Below are positions 26,619 through 36,543 of a DNA stretch of 64,000 nucleotides, piece by piece (position 1 is the stretch's first letter; every line of letters starts with the position of its first letter). Origin of the DNA: Roseibacillus sp. (GTDB lineage Bacteria > Verrucomicrobiota > Verrucomicrobiia > Verrucomicrobiales > Akkermansiaceae); assembly GCA_029242545.1 (NCBI GenBank), contig JAQWTV010000097.1, positions 1-64,000 on the forward strand. Direction: 5' to 3'. The translations under genes and the position numbers were made by a program. The notes beneath the pieces are model-generated. The model was given only the letters and a program-made list of their open reading frames with translations, was not told the origin of the DNA and ran no database searches.

Positions 26619-26953
26619 GGTTCAGGGGAGGGGGTTTTGAAGGGGGTCCGCCATGAGATCTGTATATTTCCCGATGTCAAATTATTAGTGTTTAGGGGAT
26701 TATACATTGAGCGGGGTCACAAGTTAGAGCTGAAATGGGGAAGAATCCCATTGACCTCGGGTCGCGTATTGTAACCATGGTGGGAACCTCCAAGAAATGG
26801 CCGGAATCGCCAAAAAAAAGTCCGGATTACTCTATCGAATTCCAACGAGGCTATCAAAATAGAATAACTCGAAAGCTAATCGAGATTCCTGCTATCCGGC
26901 TGATCAATGGGAGGAACGTTCCTGAATAATAAATAAACTCACTAAGGATTCTG
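26619..26953. other. Divergent intergenic region with no recognised gene
   Basis: About 335 bases between the CRTAC1-type gene and the LamG protein. A 64-codon plus frame (26735-26929) has no similarity I recognise, no ribosome-binding site and an unusual composition, so I do not call it. The region must hold the two divergent promoters. An AAGGA at 26944-26948 precedes the LamG start. Confidence 0.4.
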
Positions 26954-29815
26954 ATGAAGATTCAAACTTGCCTTCTTCCGTTGCTTCTCGGTTTAACCAT
27001 CGCCCCCGGTGCGAGAGCCCAGAACGACAACATTATGATAGACGTGAATGCTACCGCTCTTGGGCTGCTAGATGGAGCGGTTGTGAATAGCCTCGCAAAC
27101 TCCGGAGCAGCTGGGAATTTCACAACTCTTATTGGTCAGGTTGAAGTGGCCAGTCATCCGGCCAATGATAATGCGGGAGCTCTTGTTCAGGGTCTTTCAT
27201 TCAATGGCGATAAGATGACATCTGCGAATCCCTTATCGTCCACTAATCTAACTGGAAATCAGCCCTACACGGCGATGGCATGGGTATACAATCCTGGCTT
27301 TGGAAACGAGGAGGCGATAGTCTCGTGGGGTCATCGCGAGGGGCCAAACGGGTCGAATTCTGGAATGCACCAGGGAACACATCCCACTTTTGGAGCGGTT
27401 GGTCACTGGGGAGGTGGCGCGATTGGCGATCCCAACCAGCCAGATGTGGGCTGGGGGCCCAGTGGAGCAGCAACGGATATTAATGCGACCATCGGGCAGT
27501 GGGCACATCTGTCCTATGTATGGGATGGAACGGAGGAACGAGTTTTCATCGATGGTGAGTTGAGTAACTCCGAGGTTCATATCCCTCTAGACCCTCATGT
27601 GAGTTTTCAGGATGGCAGCTCGACACCCTTTGCGCTCGGTTCGGAGAGTGACTCGGCAAATGTGAATAGCACACCCATCGCCTTTAGTGGAACGATCGCA
27701 AAGGTGCTGGTTGAAAATGTAGCTCGGTCAGCGGAGGATATCCGCTCGGCCTTCAATGCGGAGCGTTCCCTGTTTTTTGACGGTTTCCTTGATGTCAGTG
27801 ATTTGGATGGCGACGGGATAGTCGACTCGGTTGAGGATCAATACGACTGTCTGGACAAAAATGTCGCGGATGCTGATGCGGACCCTGATGGTGATAGCCT
27901 CTCCAATATTGCGGAACTGGGATTTGGGACAGATCCCTGCAACTCGGACAGCGATGGTGATGGCCTAAGCGATGGCGAGGAGCTAAACCGCCTGGTGGGT
28001 GGGCAGTCCGCTCCAACTAATCCATTGAACGAAGACACTGACGGAGACGGTTTGCTCGACAGTGTTGAAACCGGAACAGGGGTAGTCAATGGAACTGAGG
28101 ATACCGGGACAGATCCTTTGGTTTCTGATACCGATGCAGACGGTCTTGGAGATTTGCAGGAAGTGCAGCTGGGCACTGACCCGGCTAATGCCGATACTGA
28201 CGGAGATGGAGCTCAAGACGGTGCGGAAGTAGCGATCCAGACAGACCCTCTTGATGCCAGTAGTAAGCCGGCATTTGCCAGCGACCAGATCGTCAAGGTT
28301 GATATGACCTGCCTTGACCTCGCCGATGGTAGTATTGTGGATACGGTGGTTAACAGGGGACAAGCCGGATCATTCACCACTTTGCTAGGACAGGTTGAAG
28401 TTGCTAGTCATCCAGCGAACGATAATCCGGAGGTTCAGGTTCAGGGCTTGGCCTTTAATGGAGACAAGATGACTGCTGCGGTGGATGCCCCGACGCTCGG
28501 TCTGGTTGGAAATCAAACTTATACTGTCCGGGCCTGGGTGTTTAACCCTGCGTTTGGTAATGAAGAGGCAGTGATTTCTTGGGGGCACCGGGGCGGCCCG
28601 TTGGGCTCAAATGCCGGTATGCACCAGGGGATCCACCCTACCTTCGGCGCAATCGGCCACTGGGGTGGTGGGCCGGTGGATAATCCGGCCGAACCAGATG
28701 TCGGTTGGGGCCCGAATGGGGATGGAAGTGATATTGTGGCGACACAGGGGCGCTGGGCCCAGCTGTCGTGGGTCTACGATGGTCTGGAAGATCGGGTTTT
28801 CATTGATGGGGAGTTCAATAATAGCGAAGAGCATCCGAATCTGCTCGATGTGCATGCCTCGTATAACGATGGGAATCCTACCTTGGTATGCCTCGGGTCT
28901 GAGAGTGACGCGGGGAGCGTAAATAGCACTCCCATCGCCTTTTCTGGGACGATCGCCCGGGTCGAGATTTATGATTCGGTCTGGACCGACGAGGAGATCC
29001 AAGCGGCTTTTGAGCAAGAGCGTCCTCTCTTCTTTGATGGGATATGCACGAGTCCCGGAGATCAGTATCAATTTGTGGTGTCGAGCCCCGATGGGGGAGA
29101 AACCATTGATTTCGAGTGGAACAGTTCGGCTTCCGAGGTGTATACGGTGGTGGCCAGTGATAATCCGGCGGGAAACCCCGATCCTGCGTCTTGGGCGCCG
29201 GTCGCAGGTCTTGAAAGCTTATCCGCTACGCCGCCACTCAACACTCACAGTATTGCGAGGCCGGCAGGAGATCTCCGCCTGTTCAAGCTTATTGCCGGTT
29301 CGGCGCCGGCTCTTTTCTCGGATGATTTTGAGTCTGGGGCGGGAGATTGGACTAGCGTGATAAACGATCAAGCGGGCAATACTCAATGGGAAATTGGATC
29401 TCCCTTGGGAACGAGCGGCCCTCTGAGTGGGGCTGATGGATCCGGGAACGCGTGGTCAACCAATCTGGGTGACTATGGTCAGGACTCAGACGTATCTCTT
29501 TTCTCTCCTCCGATTGACTTTGGTGGCCTGCAGGGAGCGGAGCTAACCTTTGATGCTTACCGTGATGCGGATGGGTTTGGAGATAGCGCCATGGTCGTTT
29601 TCAGGAGAGTTGGAGACGATGTTCAGCTCGGAATGGAGGCTGCCATTGATATGAGCCTTTTTGATACCGCATATGAGAGTCTTTCCATCGCTGTGCCCGA
29701 AGCAGTGATTGGTGAGATCGCCCGTGTTGAATTCAACTTTGTCAGTGACGGTACGGCTGATGCTTTCAGTGGCCTTACGATTGACAACGTGGTTATTGAG
29801 GCGGCCAACCCCTAA
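26954..29815 (+). CDS. Secreted protein with two LamG domains and calcium-binding repeats
   Basis: 953 residues with signal peptide MKIQTCLLPLLLGLTIAPGARA. Two clearly duplicated LamG/concanavalin-like domains lie at about 30-275 and 446-695. Both contain QVEVASHPANDN, SWGHR.GP.GSN.GMHQG.HP and VFIDGE. Between them (about 280-440) are TSP3-type DxDxDG repeats (DSDGDGLSDGEE, DTDGDGLLDSVE, DTDGDGAQDGAE). The C-terminus (about 790-953) resembles MAM-like/choice-of-anchor modules (DDFESGAGDWTSVINDQAGN). Likely an extracellular carbohydrate- or matrix-binding protein. A strong terminator follows. Confidence 0.85.
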   Translation: MKIQTCLLPLLLGLTIAPGARAQNDNIMIDVNATALGLLDGAVVNSLANSGAAGNFTTLIGQVEVASHPANDNAGALVQGLSFNGDKMTSANPLSSTNLTGNQPYTAMAWVYNPGFGNEEAIVSWGHREGPNGSNSGMHQGTHPTFGAVGHWGGGAIGDPNQPDVGWGPSGAATDINATIGQWAHLSYVWDGTEERVFIDGELSNSEVHIPLDPHVSFQDGSSTPFALGSESDSANVNSTPIAFSGTIAKVLVENVARSAEDIRSAFNAERSLFFDGFLDVSDLDGDGIVDSVEDQYDCLDKNVADADADPDGDSLSNIAELGFGTDPCNSDSDGDGLSDGEELNRLVGGQSAPTNPLNEDTDGDGLLDSVETGTGVVNGTEDTGTDPLVSDTDADGLGDLQEVQLGTDPANADTDGDGAQDGAEVAIQTDPLDASSKPAFASDQIVKVDMTCLDLADGSIVDTVVNRGQAGSFTTLLGQVEVASHPANDNPEVQVQGLAFNGDKMTAAVDAPTLGLVGNQTYTVRAWVFNPAFGNEEAVISWGHRGGPLGSNAGMHQGIHPTFGAIGHWGGGPVDNPAEPDVGWGPNGDGSDIVATQGRWAQLSWVYDGLEDRVFIDGEFNNSEEHPNLLDVHASYNDGNPTLVCLGSESDAGSVNSTPIAFSGTIARVEIYDSVWTDEEIQAAFEQERPLFFDGICTSPGDQYQFVVSSPDGGETIDFEWNSSASEVYTVVASDNPAGNPDPASWAPVAGLESLSATPPLNTHSIARPAGDLRLFKLIAGSAPALFSDDFESGAGDWTSVINDQAGNTQWEIGSPLGTSGPLSGADGSGNAWSTNLGDYGQDSDVSLFSPPIDFGGLQGAELTFDAYRDADGFGDSAMVVFRRVGDDVQLGMEAAIDMSLFDTAYESLSIAVPEAVIGEIARVEFNFVSDGTADAFSGLTIDNVVIEAANP

Positions 29816-29837
29816 CTGCTGGAGGCTTGTTTTTCAG

Positions 29838-29870
29838 GGTGGTGAATCCCTATGGGTTCACCACCTTTTT
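29838..29870 (+). terminator. Rho-independent terminator of the LamG gene
   Basis: Stem GGTGGTGAA (29838-29846) pairs with TTCACCACC (29857-29865). An inner CCC/GGG extends it past one bulged T, and TTTTT follows at 29866-29870. It lies 23 bp after the stop codon and 78 bp before the ABC operon, separating the two transcription units. Confidence 0.9.
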
Positions 29871-29947
29871 GTTTGGTCACGAAGTGGGAGCAGGATTGGT
29901 CTTGCCAAGGGGGGCGGACAACGGACTACTAAGTCCGCTATTCGGCT

Positions 29948-31012
29948 ATGGATGCTATTCGTGCAGATTCAATCGTTAAAGATTTCGGGGATGTTCGGGC
30001 TCTCAACGGGGTTAGTCTGGGGGTGGAATCCGGGGAATTGTTCTTTCTCCTAGGAGGAAGCGGATGCGGAAAGACAACATTGTTGCGTTGTATCGCCGGA
30101 CTTGAGGAGCCTACCTCGGGTCAGATTTTTTTTGATGGGGAGGATGTTACCGCCTTGCCTACTCATAAGCGGGAGGCGGCGATGGTCTTTCAGAGTTATG
30201 CGCTTTGGCCTCACATGACGGTGGGGCAGAACATTGGGTTCGGGTTGGAAGAGCGCAAAGTAGCTAAAAACGAAATCGCCGAGCGGGTGCGGGAGGTTCT
30301 TGAGATGGTTAGAATGCCGGGGTTCGAAAGTCGGGGAATTGACCAGATGTCAGGGGGGCAGCAACAGCGTGTCTCGTTGGCCCGGGCTCTTGTAGTAAAG
30401 CCAAAATGCCTTCTTCTGGATGAGCCATTGTCCAACCTTGATGCCTTGTTGAGGCTGGAAATGCGTTCGGAAATCCGAAGGATCGTGAAAGAGAACGGCC
30501 TGACAGGGGTCTACGTAACGCATGATCAGGCAGAGGCCCTCTCAATGGCGGATCGTCTCGCGGTAATGGATGGTGGAAGGGTTCAGCAGGTTGGTACGCC
30601 CGAGCAGATTTACCGGAATCCCCGGACAGCGTATGTAGCTTCCTTTATCGGAGAAACCAATCTTCTAGAAGCAAAGGTAAAGAATGCGACTGACCGTCAG
30701 GGTGTCGCGGTGGAGACGGATGCGGGAGAATTGATTGGAAGAAATACGGATGATCACTGGACTCCGGCCCCAGGAGAGAAGGTTCAGGTATCCATTCGTC
30801 CAGAGGCGATCCGGATTTTGCCGGAGGGTGGGCAGCTTGAGGGGAGAGTGGTCGAGACCATGTATCTTGGAGAAAGCATCCAATATCGGGTTCGAATATC
30901 GCAAGGAGTAGAGATGCAGGTCTCTGAAATGAATCCTCGGGCTGTCCTTGAGGAAGGGTCCAGGGTCGGGCTGGAGATGCAAGTAGAGGATGTGGTGGTG
31001 CTTCGTGAATAG
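29948..31012 (+). CDS. ABC transporter ATP-binding protein (Fe3+/polyamine type)
   Basis: 354 residues, ATG 29948. Walker A GGSGCGKTTLL, signature MSGGQQQRVSLARAL, Walker B CLLLDEPLSNLDA and the switch His of THDQAE are all intact. The C-terminal third is a TOBE domain (VSIRPEAIRILPEGG). This is the FbpC/PotA class that energises binding-protein-dependent importers. First gene of a three-gene operon with the substrate-binding protein (24 bp downstream) and the double permease. The permease and binding protein point to iron(III) or a similar small ligand; the exact substrate is an inference. Confidence 0.95.
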   Translation: MDAIRADSIVKDFGDVRALNGVSLGVESGELFFLLGGSGCGKTTLLRCIAGLEEPTSGQIFFDGEDVTALPTHKREAAMVFQSYALWPHMTVGQNIGFGLEERKVAKNEIAERVREVLEMVRMPGFESRGIDQMSGGQQQRVSLARALVVKPKCLLLDEPLSNLDALLRLEMRSEIRRIVKENGLTGVYVTHDQAEALSMADRLAVMDGGRVQQVGTPEQIYRNPRTAYVASFIGETNLLEAKVKNATDRQGVAVETDAGELIGRNTDDHWTPAPGEKVQVSIRPEAIRILPEGGQLEGRVVETMYLGESIQYRVRISQGVEMQVSEMNPRAVLEEGSRVGLEMQVEDVVVLRE

Positions 31013-31035
31013 AGTTCTGATTCAGGCACTTAGAA

Positions 31036-32517
31036 GTGATGAGTAACTGGAAGAAGAATTTCTTAATACTGGGGCTGCTTGCCGGAGCGGTGGCAGCACC
31101 TCTTGCTCTGAGGGACAAGGGAGCCGAGGGGGCTGACCAGGCCGATCTCCGGCTCGACGTTATTACGCCGCATACAGAGACGCTGCGACGGGAATTTGGA
31201 GAGGCGTTTTCTGCTTACTGGGAAAAAAAGTCCGGTGATAGTGTTTACGTAAACTTTCTTGTTCCCGGGGGAACCTCGGAATGCGTAAGGGTAATCGGTA
31301 ACGGGTTTGAGGCCGCCGCGGAGCGGGGGGAGGTTGGCTGTGGAATTGATGTTTTCTTTGGAGGTGGGGCCTATGATTTTGCGATCCAAGCCAAGCAGGA
31401 GCGCTTTGAAAAATTACGAATTTTTGAAACTCGGAGTGAGTTGTTTAAGAAGGGAGGTATTCCTGCTTCCTTGAGTGGAGAAACCTTCTACGACCCCGAT
31501 CATACATGGGTCGGTTCGGTGCTCTCGAGTTTTGGTATCTGCTACAATACGGACCTTTTGCTGGAGCGGGGACTCCCAGATCCGGTCAGCTGGGATGATC
31601 TTGGGGACCCAGGCTATATTCATGGCATAGCACTCGCCGACACAACCAAGAGCTCTTCGGTAACAAAGTCTTTCGAGATGCTGGTTCAGCAGAAAATTCA
31701 GGAGGAGCTTTCTGCCGCTGCGCCTGAGGAAGAATGGGAGAGGGTGGTGGCCCGAGGCTGGGATGCTAGTATGAATCTCATTCAGAGAATTGGCGCCAAC
31801 GCCCGGTATTTTACCGATAGTTCCGCTAAGATTCCCCGCGACGTGGCCCAGGGTAACGCGGTCGCGGGGATGTGTATTGATTTCTATGGGAGGACGACAA
31901 GCGAGACTCTGAAACAAGCAGATGGGTCTTCTCGCTTGCAATATATCATGCCCTCTGGAGGTAGCTCGATCAGCGTGGATCCGGTGGCTGTGTTGAAGGG
32001 GGCTCCCCATCCTGAGCTTGCTCAGGCCTTTGTAGAATTTGTCCTTTCGCGGGAGGGGCAGATGCTCTGGGCAGCGCCTCCCGGAAGTGTCCCCGGTCCG
32101 AAATACCGCGCTCTGCGTCGTCTTCCGATTCGCCCGGACCTCTATCAAGGAAGTAGCCTTGAGGTCATGATTGATGGCGAGGCGATGCCATTTGAGCAGG
32201 CGAAAAAGTTTTCTTACGATCGAAAATTAACTGGCCATTTGTTCTCACCTCTAAGGGCGATTATCCGTATCATGTGTATCGATTCTCATGATGAAATGAA
32301 GGCTGCCTGGGAGGCCCTTATTGCAGCGGGATTCCCGCCAAAGGCGACGGCCCGCTTTCATGATGTTAGTGCGGTGGCCTACGATTTGGCCGGGGGTCCG
32401 ATCAAGGCCTCGTTAAAAGCCAGCAAGATAGAGGCGGTGAAGATCATGAATGAACTCGGTGGGTTTTTCCGTGAGAATTACAGGGAGGCACAGCGCCTGG
32501 CGGAAGAAGGATTATGA
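31036..32517 (+). CDS. ABC transporter extracellular substrate-binding protein
   Basis: About 493 residues, starting at GTG 31036 or the adjacent ATG 31039. An N-terminal signal/anchor (FLILGLLAGAVAAPLAL) is followed by a periplasmic binding-protein fold of the iron(III)-type SBP_bac class: LDVITPHTETLRREFGEAF, DVFFGGGAYDFAIQAKQERF, GICYNTDLLLERGLP, YIMPSGGSSISVDPVAVLKG. It is longer than typical FbpA (about 330 aa) because of an extra C-terminal domain after about residue 360. No lipobox. Stop overlaps the permease start (ATGA). Confidence 0.88.
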   Translation: MMSNWKKNFLILGLLAGAVAAPLALRDKGAEGADQADLRLDVITPHTETLRREFGEAFSAYWEKKSGDSVYVNFLVPGGTSECVRVIGNGFEAAAERGEVGCGIDVFFGGGAYDFAIQAKQERFEKLRIFETRSELFKKGGIPASLSGETFYDPDHTWVGSVLSSFGICYNTDLLLERGLPDPVSWDDLGDPGYIHGIALADTTKSSSVTKSFEMLVQQKIQEELSAAAPEEEWERVVARGWDASMNLIQRIGANARYFTDSSAKIPRDVAQGNAVAGMCIDFYGRTTSETLKQADGSSRLQYIMPSGGSSISVDPVAVLKGAPHPELAQAFVEFVLSREGQMLWAAPPGSVPGPKYRALRRLPIRPDLYQGSSLEVMIDGEAMPFEQAKKFSYDRKLTGHLFSPLRAIIRIMCIDSHDEMKAAWEALIAAGFPPKATARFHDVSAVAYDLAGGPIKASLKASKIEAVKIMNELGGFFRENYREAQRLAEEGL

Positions 32518-34208
32518 ACAGTCGAAAGGCCATTATTCTTACGGCGGTAGTGACCTTGTTCTTCGCTGTGTTTTTCCTCTTTCCGGTCATCATGGTAATC
32601 GGCGAAGCGTTCGTCGACCGCGATGGAGGATTAACCCTCGCTTACTTCTCGCAGGTTTTTGTTAACCCGGTGTATCTTGAAGGGCTTTGGAATGCCCTCT
32701 TGCTTGGAGTAACTAGCACGCTGGCTACGCTGTTGATCGCATTTCCCCTTGCGCTACTGACTCATCGCTATCGGTTTCCCCTGAAAAGCCCGCTATCCGC
32801 TTTGATTCTCGTGCCGCTTGTCCTCCCTCCTTTCGTGGGTGCAGTTGGAGTGAAGCAGATGCTGGGAGTGAAGGGTGCTCTTAACGCCTTTCTTGAAAAG
32901 CTGGGATTGATGGATCCCGCTGCCCCGATGGACTGGTTGGGGGAGGGGCGTTTCTGGGGCATCGTGGTGATGAATGCCCTCCATCTTTATCCGATTCTCT
33001 ACATGAACATTGCGGCATCACTCGCGCATCTTGACCCGGCTATGGAAGAAGCAGCACAGAATCTGGGGTGCTCGCCGTGGAGACGGCTCAGGCGAATTAC
33101 CATGCCTCTGACGATGCCGGGCATTTTTGCTGGAGGCGCGATTGTTTTTATCTGGTCCTTCACGGAGCTGGGGGTGCCACTCGTATTCGACTATTCGCGA
33201 GTCGCGCCAGTCCAGATCTTTGACGGGCTGAAGGACCTTGAGAGCAACCCCTTTCCCTATGCCTTGGTCGCGGTTATGCTGATCATTTCCTCAGCAGTAT
33301 TCCTGCTCTCCAAGGCTCTTCTTGGTCGCTCCAGGCTGGGCACTGCTCCGAGGCCCAAAGGGCGAAATGTAGAAAGAGTCCTGAAGGGGTGGAAGGGCTG
33401 GGCTATTACGCTGGTCTTTGCAGGGGTCTTCCTTCTCGCGTCCCTTCCTCACATGGGCGTAATTCTTCTTTCCTCCGCAACTGACTGGTATGGTTCTGTT
33501 TTTCCGGAGCAGCTCACCGGAGCTCATTATGAAGAGGCTCTGGGGCATCCCCTTGTAGTTCCCTCCATTCAGAATAGCCTGCTTTATGCATCCGGAGCGA
33601 TGGTTGTTGATCTGGTGCTTGGGCTTGCGATCGCATGGGTGATAGTCCGGAGCACGATTCGGGGTAGAGCTCTTCTCGACGCGCTGGTGATGCTTCCTCT
33701 CGCCGTTCCTGGACTCGTTCTTGCCTTTGGCTATCTTGCTCTTGCACAGGAGGGTCGTGCCTTCTCTTTTCTTGTCGGGGTTAATGGGAACCCTGCAGCC
33801 TTGCTGATCATCGCCTATGCGGTTCGCCGATTGCCCTATGTTGTCAGGGCTGCTGTTGCAGGATTACAGCAAAGTAATGTGACCTTGGAGGAGGCGGCAT
33901 TGAGCCTTGGAGCACCGCCGCTCCGAATGATGAAGCGGATTGCTCTGCCGCTGCTTTCTGCGAACCTCCTAGCTGGAGGTATTCTAGCTTTTGCCTTTGC
34001 GATGCTTGAGGTTAGCGACAGTCTGATTCTCGCGCAACAGGCTGAGCATTTCCCGATTACCAAGGCGATTTACGCTCTTCTCAATACTCTAGGCAACGGG
34101 TATGAGTTGGCCTCAGCCCTCGGAGTATGGGCTATGGTCTTTCTAGGCATCTCGATTGTAGGAGCGGTGTCTCTGGCAGGAAAGAGGGGCGGCCTTTTTC
34201 GGATGTAG
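32514..34208 (+). CDS. ABC transporter permease, fused double MetI-type domain (FbpB-like)
   Basis: 564 residues with about 12 transmembrane helices in two homologous halves. Each half carries the EAA loop that docks on the ATPase: EEAAQNLGCSPWRRLRRITM in the first and EEAALSLGAPPLRMMKRIAL in the second. Fused two-domain permeases are usual for Fe3+ (FbpB/AfuB) and thiamine (ThiP) importers. Translationally coupled to the binding protein by a 4-bp overlap. Inner membrane. Confidence 0.93.
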   Translation: MNSRKAIILTAVVTLFFAVFFLFPVIMVIGEAFVDRDGGLTLAYFSQVFVNPVYLEGLWNALLLGVTSTLATLLIAFPLALLTHRYRFPLKSPLSALILVPLVLPPFVGAVGVKQMLGVKGALNAFLEKLGLMDPAAPMDWLGEGRFWGIVVMNALHLYPILYMNIAASLAHLDPAMEEAAQNLGCSPWRRLRRITMPLTMPGIFAGGAIVFIWSFTELGVPLVFDYSRVAPVQIFDGLKDLESNPFPYALVAVMLIISSAVFLLSKALLGRSRLGTAPRPKGRNVERVLKGWKGWAITLVFAGVFLLASLPHMGVILLSSATDWYGSVFPEQLTGAHYEEALGHPLVVPSIQNSLLYASGAMVVDLVLGLAIAWVIVRSTIRGRALLDALVMLPLAVPGLVLAFGYLALAQEGRAFSFLVGVNGNPAALLIIAYAVRRLPYVVRAAVAGLQQSNVTLEEAALSLGAPPLRMMKRIALPLLSANLLAGGILAFAFAMLEVSDSLILAQQAEHFPITKAIYALLNTLGNGYELASALGVWAMVFLGISIVGAVSLAGKRGGLFRM

Positions 34209-34221
34209 GAATCTGGGGTCC

Positions 34222-34983
34222 TTAGGCACTATTTTGGCTGTGGCAGGGAGTCGCCGTTTTTTTGAACCATGGATCCACAAAGTTGGCGAGAATGACAAGG
34301 AGTGCGCCAAGGTAAAAGGAAGCCTCTAGTTGGGCGTATTCCTTGAAGATTAGAGCACCCAGAAGGATTCCCCAGACGGGTTCGAAATTCATTGTCAGGT
34401 TAGCGGTGTATGCCGTTAGTCTGCGAAGAAGGCGAATATTCCACGTATGGGCGACCGTGGTGCAAAGCAGGGAAAGTGTGAGGAGAGGGATCCAGTCGTC
34501 GCCGGAGGGGAATTGAAGGTGGTGGGGAGATAGGAAGGGGAGAGTAATGGCGGACATGAGGCAAGCGCCTCCCATTCCGTAAAGAAGCATGCTTTTAGGA
34601 GGCGTTCCCCGGGCGACCAGGCCACGATTGAGCACTGGAAAGATTGAGTGTAATAGCGCGCCCGTAAGCCCCACCAGAAGCCCCAGCTTATGATTTGGAT
34701 CAATACCGCCGGTAATAAGAAGAATTCCAGATATGACGATTACACCACAGATAAGCTCTCCGGGTCGAAATGCTCGGCGCTCGATCAAGGGCTCTGTGAT
34801 GGAGGTGAACAGCGAGATAGTGGCGAAGGCGGCAAGTGCAACTGAGACGCTCGAAAGGTTGACCGACAGGAAGAAGCAGACCCAATGCCCGCCCTGCAGG
34901 AGTCCCACATTGAAGACTGCCAATGCCCTCCGGGGGGGAAGGCGAAGCATTGCGGGGCAGGTCAGGGTGAGCCAGGCGAGCAT
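34222..34983 (-). CDS. EamA/DMT-superfamily transporter with unclear start
   Basis: From the first ATG (34983) the product has 253 residues and starts inside what should be the second helix. The frame is open without a stop up to 35163. Codons 35109-34984 encode a convincing first helix and loop (LQYHFLVFILALTAVLGNVI, SLEAPSLVFWRV) typical of EamA proteins, but contain no ATG, GTG or TTG. The most natural start would be ATT at 35109-35107 (giving MPSLLQYHF). So the gene either uses a rare start or has lost its ATG by mutation. About 10 helices in two EamA halves in total; an inner-membrane exporter of small metabolites by family, substrate unknown. No Shine-Dalgarno seen. Confidence 0.75.
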   Translation of the reverse strand: MLAWLTLTCPAMLRLPPRRALAVFNVGLLQGGHWVCFFLSVNLSSVSVALAAFATISLFTSITEPLIERRAFRPGELICGVIVISGILLITGGIDPNHKLGLLVGLTGALLHSIFPVLNRGLVARGTPPKSMLLYGMGGACLMSAITLPFLSPHHLQFPSGDDWIPLLTLSLLCTTVAHTWNIRLLRRLTAYTANLTMNFEPVWGILLGALIFKEYAQLEASFYLGALLVILANFVDPWFKKTATPCHSQNSA

Positions 34984-35163
34984 GGCGAGTCCTGCTATTG
35001 TAACCCGCCAAAAGACCAGAGAGGGAGCCTCCAGCGAAATAACGTTTCCAAGGACGGCGGTGAGAGCGAGAATGAAAACCAGAAAGTGATACTGGAGGAG
35101 AGAGGGAATTGTGTATGATGGTGTGTAGGTTGAAATAGAGGAGCGGAAGTAAGGGGCAGGAGC

Positions 35164-35387
35164 TCAGTTTCAGACGAACTGAGGAAAAGTAGAAGAATTT
35201 CTGGGATCAGTCCTTGGTGGAAGCTGAGCTTTTTTTGTAGTCTGGTAAATGATGGAAACGGTTTCATCAGTGCAGAATGTCCACGTGCTTTTCTTCATGT
35301 GGGAATGAGAGCTGCTCAGAGAGTGGCTGGAGGTAGGTTCTCGCCGCTTGCCGATACCTGATTCACTGAGTAGAAACCTGTGACACA
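35164..35387. other. Upstream region of the enolase-superfamily gene
   Basis: About 220 bases of non-coding sequence between the DMT transporter frame and the dehydratase gene. A 7-bp inverted repeat CTCAGTT/AACTGAG lies near 35163-35182 without a T-run. I see no gene. Confidence 0.3.
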
Positions 35388-36491
35388 ATGAAGATTTCCA
35401 AGATCACTGCCTGGCAAGTCGACCTACCCCTGCACGAGGGTGACTATAAATGGTCCGGAGGAAAATCGGTCGCAGTATTCGATAGCACGGTGGTCAGAAT
35501 CGAGACAGATTCCGGGATTCATGGCGCCGGAGAGGTCTGCCCTCTCGGGCCGGTTTACCTGCCGTCTTACGCCGGTGGTGTTCGGGCGGGAATTTTGGAG
35601 CTTGGTCCCCACCTGTTAGGAGAGAATCCGCTTCATCTTGACCAGTTGAATAAAACAATGGATTCAGCAATGAAGGGTCACCCCTACGTGAAATCCGCTA
35701 TTGATATGGCCTGTTGGGATATTCTTGGTAAAGCTGCGGGCCTTCCCGTGAGCTCGCTTCTTGGGGGAGCCTACGGTGAGGACTTTGTGCTCTATCGTGC
35801 GATCTCGCAGGAGAGCCCCGAGGCGATGGCGGAAAATGTAGCATCCTATAAAAGTGAGGGTTATCGACGATTTCAATTGAAGGTCGGAGGGGATCCCGAC
35901 CTCGATATTGAGCGTATTCATCAGGTGGCGGCGCGCCTGGGTCCGGGTGACAAACTAGTTGCGGACGCCAACACTGGTTGGCTGAAACACGAAGCAATGA
36001 GGGTTGTTCGCGCGGTTAGTGATGTTGACGTGTATATCGAACAGCCGTGTTTGCGATATGAGGATTGCCTCTCCATTAGGCGAAACGTGACCCACCCGTT
36101 CATTCTCGATGAGGTTATCGACGGAATCCCGGAAATCCTGCGGGCGTCACATGACCTCGCAATGGACGTGGTCAATATCAAGATCAGTAAGTTTGGAGGA
36201 TTGACTCGAGCTCGGCAGGCTCGAGACCTTTGCATGTCGCTTGGTGTGGCGATGACTCTAGAGGATACGTGGGGTGGAGATATTGTAACCGCAGCGATCT
36301 CTCATCTTGCTCATAGTACTCCAGAAGAGTTTCTTTTCTCAGCTACTGACTTCAATAGTTATGTTACCAAGCCCATAGCTCACGGTGCACCGCAACGAAA
36401 AGACGGACGAATGGCTTCGTCTGCGGATCCGGGGCTTGGGATCGATCCGATTATGGAAGTGCTGGGCGATCCAGTTCTTGAGATCGGGTAG
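35388..36491 (+). CDS. Enolase-superfamily enzyme, cis-3-hydroxy-L-proline dehydratase/HpbD type
   Basis: 367 residues with the mandelate racemase/muconate lactonizing fold: N-terminal capping domain (1-125) and barrel. Visible active-site residues are K165 (FQLKVGG), metal ligands D193 (VADANTGW), E218 (YIEQPC) and D241 (LDEVID), and K265/K268 (NIKISKFGG). Signature segments [43 protein letters not shown] and [20 protein letters not shown] are those I remember for cis-3-hydroxy-L-proline dehydratases and 4-hydroxyproline-betaine epimerases. I cannot separate the two by eye. No other hydroxyproline genes are adjacent. Cytoplasmic. Confidence 0.88.
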   Translation: MKISKITAWQVDLPLHEGDYKWSGGKSVAVFDSTVVRIETDSGIHGAGEVCPLGPVYLPSYAGGVRAGILELGPHLLGENPLHLDQLNKTMDSAMKGHPYVKSAIDMACWDILGKAAGLPVSSLLGGAYGEDFVLYRAISQESPEAMAENVASYKSEGYRRFQLKVGGDPDLDIERIHQVAARLGPGDKLVADANTGWLKHEAMRVVRAVSDVDVYIEQPCLRYEDCLSIRRNVTHPFILDEVIDGIPEILRASHDLAMDVVNIKISKFGGLTRARQARDLCMSLGVAMTLEDTWGGDIVTAAISHLAHSTPEEFLFSATDFNSYVTKPIAHGAPQRKDGRMASSADPGLGIDPIMEVLGDPVLEIG

Positions 36492-36543
36492 AGATGAACA
36501 GTCCTCACCCGGGGGAGGCTCGCTGTTTCCAAAAGTGTTAGGG

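Noticed and set aside
26735-26929. 64-codon plus-strand frame upstream of the LamG gene
   Set aside because: No ribosome-binding site, no recognisable protein character; it occupies a divergent promoter region.
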